A DNA stretch of 64,000 nucleotides, taken from Verrucomicrobiia bacterium. GTDB taxonomy: Bacteria; Verrucomicrobiota; Verrucomicrobiia; Palsa-1439. The notes beneath the pieces are model-generated. The model did no database searches. It was not told the origin of the DNA and saw only the letters and a list, made by a program, of their open reading frames with translations. How positions within the stretch are numbered: position 1 is the stretch's first letter; each line of letters starts with the position of its first letter. The stretch is from positions 62,001 to 126,000 of the forward strand of contig DATLVI010000010.1 in NCBI GenBank assembly GCA_035577545.1, in the 5' to 3' direction. Positions 59,373-64,000 of this stretch are shown here, one piece after another. Both the position numbers and the translations under genes were made by a program.

Positions 59373-60115
59373 CAACGGCCAAGACAGACCTCCGCTATGC
59401 AATCCTGAGTGACATTCACGCCAATCTCGAAGGACTCGAAGCTGTCCTGAAGGATGCGCAGGAGCAAAAGTGCACGCATTACGTTTGCCTGGGGGACATC
59501 GTGGGCTACGGCCCCAACCCGAACGAATGCCTCAATCTTATCCGGAGCCTGGATTGCCCTGTGATCATGGGCAACCACGACGAGTACTGCGCGTCCGACC
59601 TGGATCTGACGGGGTTCAACGCCATGGCCGCCGAGGCGATTCGCTGGACACGCACGCAATTGAGCGCCGAAGACAAGAACTGGTTGCGCGATCTTAAGTA
59701 CGTCCGCCATGTTGAGTCATTCACCATCGTCCACGCAACACTCGATCTACCCGAACGGTGGGCCTATGTCTTCGACAGGCTATCGGCCCAGGCCAGCTTT
59801 AATTACCAGCACACCCCCGTCTGCTTCAACGGTCACACGCACGTGCCGGTCGCATTCGTCCGCGGGCCGACCGGTCTTCAGGGTGGGCTTTACTCCAAGA
59901 TCAAAATCGAGGTGGGTCGCAAATATTTCGTCAATGTCGGTTCCATCGGCCAACCGCGCGACCGTAATCCGAAATCGGCCTACGTTGTTTTTGACCTCAT
60001 CGCGAATATCATCGAGTTGCGCCGGGTCGATTATGACATCGGGATGACGCAGAAAAAGATTCGCGCCGCTGGCCTACCGGAGTCGCTGGCGGAACGCATC
60101 GAACACGGGCGCTGA
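59369..60115 (+). CDS. metallophosphoesterase (calcineurin-like, YfcE-type)
   Basis: A 248-residue cytoplasmic dinuclear metal phosphoesterase. All metal-site blocks are visible: AILSDIHANLEGLEAVL, YVCLGDIVGYGPNPNEC, IMGNHDEYC and CFNGHTHVPVAF. The GDIVGYGP form is that of the family that hydrolyses diverse phosphodiesters; the real substrate is unknown. It is the last gene of the acyP operon and ends 25 bases from the convergent heptosyltransferase. Confidence 0.92.
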   Translation: MTTAKTDLRYAILSDIHANLEGLEAVLKDAQEQKCTHYVCLGDIVGYGPNPNECLNLIRSLDCPVIMGNHDEYCASDLDLTGFNAMAAEAIRWTRTQLSAEDKNWLRDLKYVRHVESFTIVHATLDLPERWAYVFDRLSAQASFNYQHTPVCFNGHTHVPVAFVRGPTGLQGGLYSKIKIEVGRKYFVNVGSIGQPRDRNPKSAYVVFDLIANIIELRRVDYDIGMTQKKIRAAGLPESLAERIEHGR

Positions 60116-60140
60116 AAGAATTCTCACCTCATCGTGTGGC

Positions 60141-61301
60141 TCAGCGACGACTGGCTTCCAGTGAAATCGGAGGCAGGGAGTCGATGCGATCCAGCACCAT
60201 CGCGGCCGTCAACTGCTCCATGCACTTATGCCCGAACGGGCACTGACTTAGCCGGCGATAGTTGCACGGCGAACACGGCAGATCCAGCCGCACCACCGCG
60301 CCCGGCTGTCCATAGGGCCCGATATGCACTGGGTTGGTTGGTCCAAAAATACTGACGACGGGTGTCTCCATCGCTACGGCGAGATGCATGGAACCGGAAT
60401 CATTGGTGACGGCCACCTTGGATCGCTTGATGATGGCAGCCAGTTCACCGACACTGGTTTGCCCGGACAAATCGACCGCACCCGGGCACAGGTCCGTCAC
60501 GATTCGACACCGGTCTTTGTCGCGTGAAGTGCCCACCACTACAATGCCCAGCCCTCGCTGGGTCAAGAGCCGTCCGGTTTCGGCAAAGCGCTCCGGCAAC
60601 CAGTGCTTGGTTTCCCACATCGTGCCTGGCGCCAGTACGGCAAACTCTTTCAAGCCATGACGGACCAGCAACTGCGCCACCCGGCCCTCCATTTCGGGCG
60701 ACAAATAAATGCGCAGATCGGGTGGTTCACTGTCCAGACCGAGCATTTTCCCGACCCAGAGGTAACGGTCGATGGCATGCACGTCCAGCGTGGGAATCGG
60801 AATGCGATGGGTATACGCCAGCCAGGAACCTTCACGCGCGCCGGCCCAGCCATGCAAGGGAACGTTGTGAAGTTCATGATGGACCGTTTCCGTGGGCAAG
60901 CGCTTGATTGGTCGATCAAATCCAATGCGCACGGGCGCCCCAGAGGCACGAACAAACGCCGCCGTCCGGAACTGGCCGTGCATATCGATCACCAAATCGT
61001 AGCGGGTGCGCCGCAACTGCCGGAGCAATTCAAAAGGGCCGGTGGTGGCCCGCCAGTTGCGACCGAAGGACGCGAAGCTGCGCCGGTTGAAAAGCACCAC
61101 GCCAGACAGTGCGGGATGATGACGGACCAGATCGGCGTTCTCCGGCGTAATGAACCAGTCGATGCGCGCTTGCGGGTAGCGCGCGCGCAACTTTACCAGC
61201 AGCGGGATCGTATGAACGACATCACCAACCGCTGACGGTTTGACCAGCAGAATGCGTGAAAAATTCTCGGTGACCAGTGATGCAGCCTTCACTCCGAACA
61301 C
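60141..61301 (-). CDS. GT9 heptosyltransferase (LPS core)
   Basis: A 386-residue GT9 enzyme, second in the window. ILLVKPSAVGDVVHTIPLLV, APGTMWETKHWLPERFAETG and VTNDSGSMHLAVAMETPVV are the family signatures; the C-terminal CSPCNYRRLSQCPFGHKCM parallels the Cys pattern in WaaF at 6197. The opening resembles WaaC (heptosyltransferase I). The start is GTG 61301 or GTG 61292; neither has a good ribosome-binding site. It follows the oxygenase gene by 13 bases on the same strand. Confidence 0.87.
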   Translation of the reverse strand: MFGVKAASLVTENFSRILLVKPSAVGDVVHTIPLLVKLRARYPQARIDWFITPENADLVRHHPALSGVVLFNRRSFASFGRNWRATTGPFELLRQLRRTRYDLVIDMHGQFRTAAFVRASGAPVRIGFDRPIKRLPTETVHHELHNVPLHGWAGAREGSWLAYTHRIPIPTLDVHAIDRYLWVGKMLGLDSEPPDLRIYLSPEMEGRVAQLLVRHGLKEFAVLAPGTMWETKHWLPERFAETGRLLTQRGLGIVVVGTSRDKDRCRIVTDLCPGAVDLSGQTSVGELAAIIKRSKVAVTNDSGSMHLAVAMETPVVSIFGPTNPVHIGPYGQPGAVVRLDLPCSPCNYRRLSQCPFGHKCMEQLTAAMVLDRIDSLPPISLEASRR

Positions 61302-61314
61302 GGGAACATTTCTC

Positions 61315-61932
61315 TCACGAGGCGAAAACCTTTTTCAGCGTTGCGGAAAACCGATGACGGGCCTGTTCGCGGCGGACGACGTCTTCGCTGGTGACCCAAT
61401 TGAATTGAATCACGCGCCGCTCGCCGCTGAAAGGTTTGTGCCCATGCCAGGAGTTCTCGCTGCGTTTGAACGCCAGCAGCGTCCCCTCCGACGGCGGCAC
61501 TTCCAGGATCACGTCGTCGAGATTGTCCGGGGACCGCAGCAACCGCAATCGACCGCCGGCGGTTTCCCAATTCGGATTCATGTAAATGAGGACCGTGATG
61601 ATTTTCGTGGTCGAATCCGTATGAATCTGGCCGTCCTTCTCCGAGCAGCGCCCGCGGACGGTGGCCATCGTGGGACGGCCACTCAGGTCGAGGCCGAATT
61701 TGCGTTCAAATGCCGACCGCATTTCCGCGCTGTTCAAATCGTTCATTAGTTGGCCAAACGCCGCGCCGTATTTGACCTCGCTCAAAGGGAAACTGCCGTG
61801 TTTTTCGATGCGCGGATAATCGGCGTTCACCGCTTTGCGGGCGTCAGCCTTCACAAATTCCGGTACCACCAGAAATTCAAACGGCTCGCGGTTTAGTGGC
61901 GTACTTTCAAAGTGATCCAAGTCAATCATCAT
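61315..61932 (-). CDS. 2-oxoglutarate/Fe(II)-dependent oxygenase
   Basis: A 205-residue double-stranded beta-helix enzyme. The iron ligands are seen as the H-x-D in DGQIHTDSTTK and the distal His in NSWHGHKPFSGERRVIQF, whose Arg binds 2-oxoglutarate. KIITVLIYMNPNWETAGGRL is the usual strand. Substrate unknown; with the heptosyltransferase gene behind it, hydroxylation of a core sugar or lipid A fatty acid is possible but unproven. GGAGG lies eight bases before the first of two tandem ATGs. Confidence 0.85.
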   Translation of the reverse strand: MMIDLDHFESTPLNREPFEFLVVPEFVKADARKAVNADYPRIEKHGSFPLSEVKYGAAFGQLMNDLNSAEMRSAFERKFGLDLSGRPTMATVRGRCSEKDGQIHTDSTTKIITVLIYMNPNWETAGGRLRLLRSPDNLDDVILEVPPSEGTLLAFKRSENSWHGHKPFSGERRVIQFNWVTSEDVVRREQARHRFSATLKKVFAS

Positions 61933-62056
61933 GAGGATTTTCCTCCCTCGACCCAATAAATCTACGCCAAGCTTCATCAACGGTAAAGGCTATTCTCGGT
62001 CATTCGATGTTCGGCTTGCGTGTTGCGCAAGCTTTCGTTACCGTTCCGCCGCATCC

Positions 62057-63088
62057 ATGACGGAACTCGAACAACAACTTCAGTCCGCCCGCGCCGAGGC
62101 GGAAGCCGCGGTAGCGGCGTGCACCGAACTGCCAGCACTCGACCAACTCAAGGCCAAATACCTTGGTCGCAGCGGCACTGTGTCCGCCGCGCTGGAGCAA
62201 CTTGGCAAACTCCCGAAAGAGGAAAAGCCCCGCATCGGCAAACTTGCCAACGACATCAAGAACGCATTGACCGCCGCGATCACGGCGAAACGCGAGGAAT
62301 TGGAAGCGAAAGTCGCCACCTCCGGCCCGGCAATTGATACGACGTTACCGGGACGACGACACCGGCTCGGCCATTTGCATCCGCTGACACAGGTTTCCGA
62401 GCGCATTGTCGCGGTTTTTCGCCGCATGGGATTTGCCGTGGAAGACGGGCCTGAGATCGAGGACGAATGGCATTGCTTCGACGCATTGAACACACCCGCG
62501 AACCATCCCGCGCGCGACATGCAGGATACGTTCTATATCGACCCGAAGGCGATGCCGCCGGATCCGAAGCTCGGCCGCTATTTGTTGCGGACCCATACAT
62601 CGCCGGTGCAAGTCCGCACGATGATGAAGCAGAAGCCGCCGATTCGCATCGTCGCCCTTGGCCGCTGCTTCCGCCGGGACGAACTCGACGCCACGCACAG
62701 CCCGACATTCCACCAGGTCGAAGGCTTGTATGTGGATAAAAACGTCACCGTCGCGGACCTCAAGGGCACCGTTGAATTCTTCTTCCAGCAACTGCTCGAC
62801 CCCGAGACGAAAGTGCGGTTTCGTCCGCATTTCTTCCCGTACACCGAGCCGAGTTTTGAAATCGACCTCAGCACGCCGTACTTCCGCTCCCGCGGCAAGG
62901 AATGGGTTGAACTCGGCGGCTGCGGGATGGTGGATCCCACTGTCTTCAAGGCCGTCGGCTACCCTGACGACGAATACACCGGCTGGGCCTTCGGCTTCGG
63001 CATCGAACGCCTCGCCCTGATCACGTGGTCCATCAACGACATCCGGCTATTCACGGAGAATGATGTGAGGTTTTTGGAGCAGTTCTGA
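62057..63088 (+). CDS. pheS: phenylalanine-tRNA ligase subunit alpha
   Basis: A 343-residue class II aminoacyl-tRNA synthetase subunit. An N-terminal coiled coil (residues 1-85) is followed by the catalytic core: GRRHRLGHLHPLTQVSERI, motif 2 in VALGRCFRRDELDATHSPTF, and motif 3 in WAFGFGIERLALI. It acts as an alpha2beta2 tetramer; pheT is not adjacent downstream, which is unusual because the two are often together. The Shine-Dalgarno is weak. Confidence 0.95.
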   Translation: MTELEQQLQSARAEAEAAVAACTELPALDQLKAKYLGRSGTVSAALEQLGKLPKEEKPRIGKLANDIKNALTAAITAKREELEAKVATSGPAIDTTLPGRRHRLGHLHPLTQVSERIVAVFRRMGFAVEDGPEIEDEWHCFDALNTPANHPARDMQDTFYIDPKAMPPDPKLGRYLLRTHTSPVQVRTMMKQKPPIRIVALGRCFRRDELDATHSPTFHQVEGLYVDKNVTVADLKGTVEFFFQQLLDPETKVRFRPHFFPYTEPSFEIDLSTPYFRSRGKEWVELGGCGMVDPTVFKAVGYPDDEYTGWAFGFGIERLALITWSINDIRLFTENDVRFLEQF

Positions 63089-63094
63089 GGACGC

Positions 63095-63301
63095 ATGAAT
63101 GCGTTGTTCACAACAGTCTGCCGATGCGACAGCGCCATCGAAGCGGATCTTATTGCGTCATTGCTCCGCGCAAATGGGTTTAACCCGCAAGATTTGAGGC
63201 GTGGCACGAAAGGCAGTGTAATGGGGCGAATTGAAGTTCCGTCGGAAGAGGCGGAAGCGGCACGACGATTTCTGGCAGAAGCCGGATACAAGCCTCACTG
63301 A
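63095..63301 (+). CDS. DUF2007-type small protein
   Basis: A 68-residue protein. FTTVCRCDSAIEADLIASLL, RANGFNPQDLRRG and EVPSEEAEAARRFLAEAGY fit the DUF2007 putative signal-transducing fold. It starts six bases after the pheS stop, so it is probably cotranscribed. Function unknown. Confidence 0.8.
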   Translation: MNALFTTVCRCDSAIEADLIASLLRANGFNPQDLRRGTKGSVMGRIEVPSEEAEAARRFLAEAGYKPH

Positions 63302-63347
63302 TAGGACTGGTTGAAGCAGCACGTTCACTTCAAACGGTGCCGCGGGG

Positions 63348-63539
63348 ATGATGGCTTGTGGATTGGTTGTAGCGCTCGCCTTGATTTGCGGTCCAATTCG
63401 CGGGATCCCATTCTTCTGGCGGCTGATTGACTGTTCGTTTGGTGTTGTCGGATTTATCCCACTCTGGTTCGCCTGGCGCGCTACCGGGGAATTGGAGACT
63501 ATTCGCAACCAAAACCGCGCCATTTCCGCTTCTGTTTGA
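63348..63539 (+). CDS. small membrane protein, tentative
   Basis: A 63-residue frame with two likely membrane segments (GLVVALALICGPI and FGVVGFIPLWFAWRA) and a charged tail (TGELETIRNQNRAIS). Two ATGs stand in tandem; GGGG lies close upstream. The hydrophobic pattern supports coding, but no family is recognised. Confidence 0.5.
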   Translation: MMACGLVVALALICGPIRGIPFFWRLIDCSFGVVGFIPLWFAWRATGELETIRNQNRAISASV

Positions 63540-63575
63540 ACACTCACCATTCCGCGCTGTCAGAAGAGGCGGTAG

Positions 63576-63596
63576 ATACTTTGTGTTGCAAAGTAT
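63576..63596. promoter_or_regulatory. palindromic operator candidate
   Basis: ATACTTTG and CAAAGTAT are perfect inverses around TGTTG, about 100 bases before the membrane protein gene at 63699. The form resembles operators bound by dimeric winged-helix repressors (such as PadR-like proteins). No regulator gene is in view. Confidence 0.45.
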
Positions 63597-63612
63597 TTAG
63601 ACTCGAAACGAT

Positions 63613-63675
63613 GGCAGGCTGCCCGGTGGGTGATGCACGAGGGCACTGGGAATGCGTTCCTTCTGGCAGCCTGCC
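63613..63675 (+). repeat. 11-bp inverted repeat in the 5' region of the last gene
   Basis: GGCAGGCTGCC (63613-63623) and GGCAGCCTGCC (63665-63675) are complementary around 41 bases; each arm is itself nearly palindromic. It lies between the operator candidate and ATG 63699 and could fold in the mRNA leader. Confidence 0.45.
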
Positions 63676-63698
63676 GAAGAAAGGATCGGAGGCGACGG

Positions 63699-64000
63699 AT
63701 GAATCAATTGTGGCGACAGGTGGACCAGTTGTTGCGGCGGCAGGAGTCGGCGCTGGCGGACGACGCACTGCGTGACGTGCGCGCGAGTTATCTGGTCGTG
63801 GGAATCGTGTTGCTCGCCGCGGTGTATGGGTTTTTCATGGGTTGGTACGCGATCTTCTCCCGCGCAGTGCCAGAGTGGCGGCAAGTGGCGGCAGACACGT
63901 GGAAAATGCCGACGTTGTTCCTCATGACGTTGGTGATTTGTTTTCCGTCACTGTACGTCTTTAGCGCGTTGCTGGGGTCTCGATTGTCGTTTGCGCAGAT
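63699..64000 (+). CDS. membrane protein (partial)
   Basis: The first 100 codons before the right edge. MNQLWRQVDQLLRRQESALA is followed by membrane segments YLVVGIVLLAAVYGFFMGWY and PTLFLMTLVICFPSLYVFSA. The layout resembles Yip1-like multi-pass proteins frequent in Verrucomicrobiota. GGAGG lies seven bases before the ATG, which supports the start. The rest of the protein is outside the window. Confidence 0.75.
   Translation, partial: MNQLWRQVDQLLRRQESALADDALRDVRASYLVVGIVLLAAVYGFFMGWYAIFSRAVPEWRQVAADTWKMPTLFLMTLVICFPSLYVFSALLGSRLSFAQ

Overview
This 64 kb window looks like a chromosomal segment of a Gram-negative member of the Verrucomicrobiota (PVC superphylum). The inference rests on gene content. 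Lipid A and LPS-core genes (lpxK, two GT9 heptosyltransferases, an LpxL-like acyltransferase) show an outer membrane. Lysine/meso-DAP synthesis uses dapA, dapB and an LL-diaminopimelate aminotransferase (dapL). There is a PEP-CTERM protein, a secreted protein with the C-terminal beta-sandwich ending in FFRI that is common in this phylum, a secreted SUMF1-like protein and a DUF2079 membrane protein. No phage, transposase, integrase or CRISPR array was seen. The window is mostly housekeeping DNA with short accessory patches.

Layout. 1-2117: korAB (2-oxoacid:ferredoxin oxidoreductase), cut by the left edge. 2311-8441: minus-strand genes for a secreted protein, an unusually short UvrC, and an lpxK-waaF-murJ envelope operon with overlapping genes. 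8650-10508: two secreted proteins (one PEP-CTERM) behind a strong promoter. 10705-16777: rnr, a membrane-anchored metallopeptidase, and folE-miaB-membrane protein. 16825-19567: FKBP, an exported acetolactate decarboxylase, a frameshifted GIY-YIG protein and a ParE-type toxin-antitoxin pair. 19618-23646: metH, preceded by a small structured transcription unit. 23702-32754: PEBP protein, an exported NADAR-like protein, squalene/phytoene synthase, then dapA-dapB-lipoprotein-folK-panB, dapL, a methyltransferase and panC. 32918-39938: SUMF1-like protein, quinone oxidoreductase, HtrA, nadB, DUF2079. 40026-47874: tRNA-Val(CAC), glycosyltransferases and methyltransferases, and a three-gene glycolipid cassette. 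48185-55083: DedA, tRNA-Pro(CGG) and a complete RND efflux operon. 55097-64000: a GIY-YIG pseudogene, acyP-ABC transporter-TPR-phosphoesterase operon, a second heptosyltransferase, a 2OG-Fe(II) oxygenase, pheS, small ORFs and a truncated membrane protein at the right edge.

Functional threads. The envelope is a major theme: lipid A kinase, heptosyltransferases, the lipid II flippase, glycolipid synthesis, RND efflux and lipoproteins. A second theme is cofactor and amino-acid synthesis: folE, folK, panB, panC, nadB, metH and the dap genes. Many genes overlap by one to four bases, which suggests translational coupling. Several genes show a sigma70-like -35/-10 pair whose -10 box ends only 6-10 bases before the start codon, with no Shine-Dalgarno. 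Leaderless mRNAs may therefore be common here, and this helped choose several start codons.

Most interesting points: the structured leader, terminator and sequestered ribosome-binding site ahead of a 63-residue ORF (23216-23646); a UvrC without its cysteine cluster and middle region; a signal-peptide-bearing NADAR-like protein; two broken GIY-YIG genes; and the leaderless promoter set.
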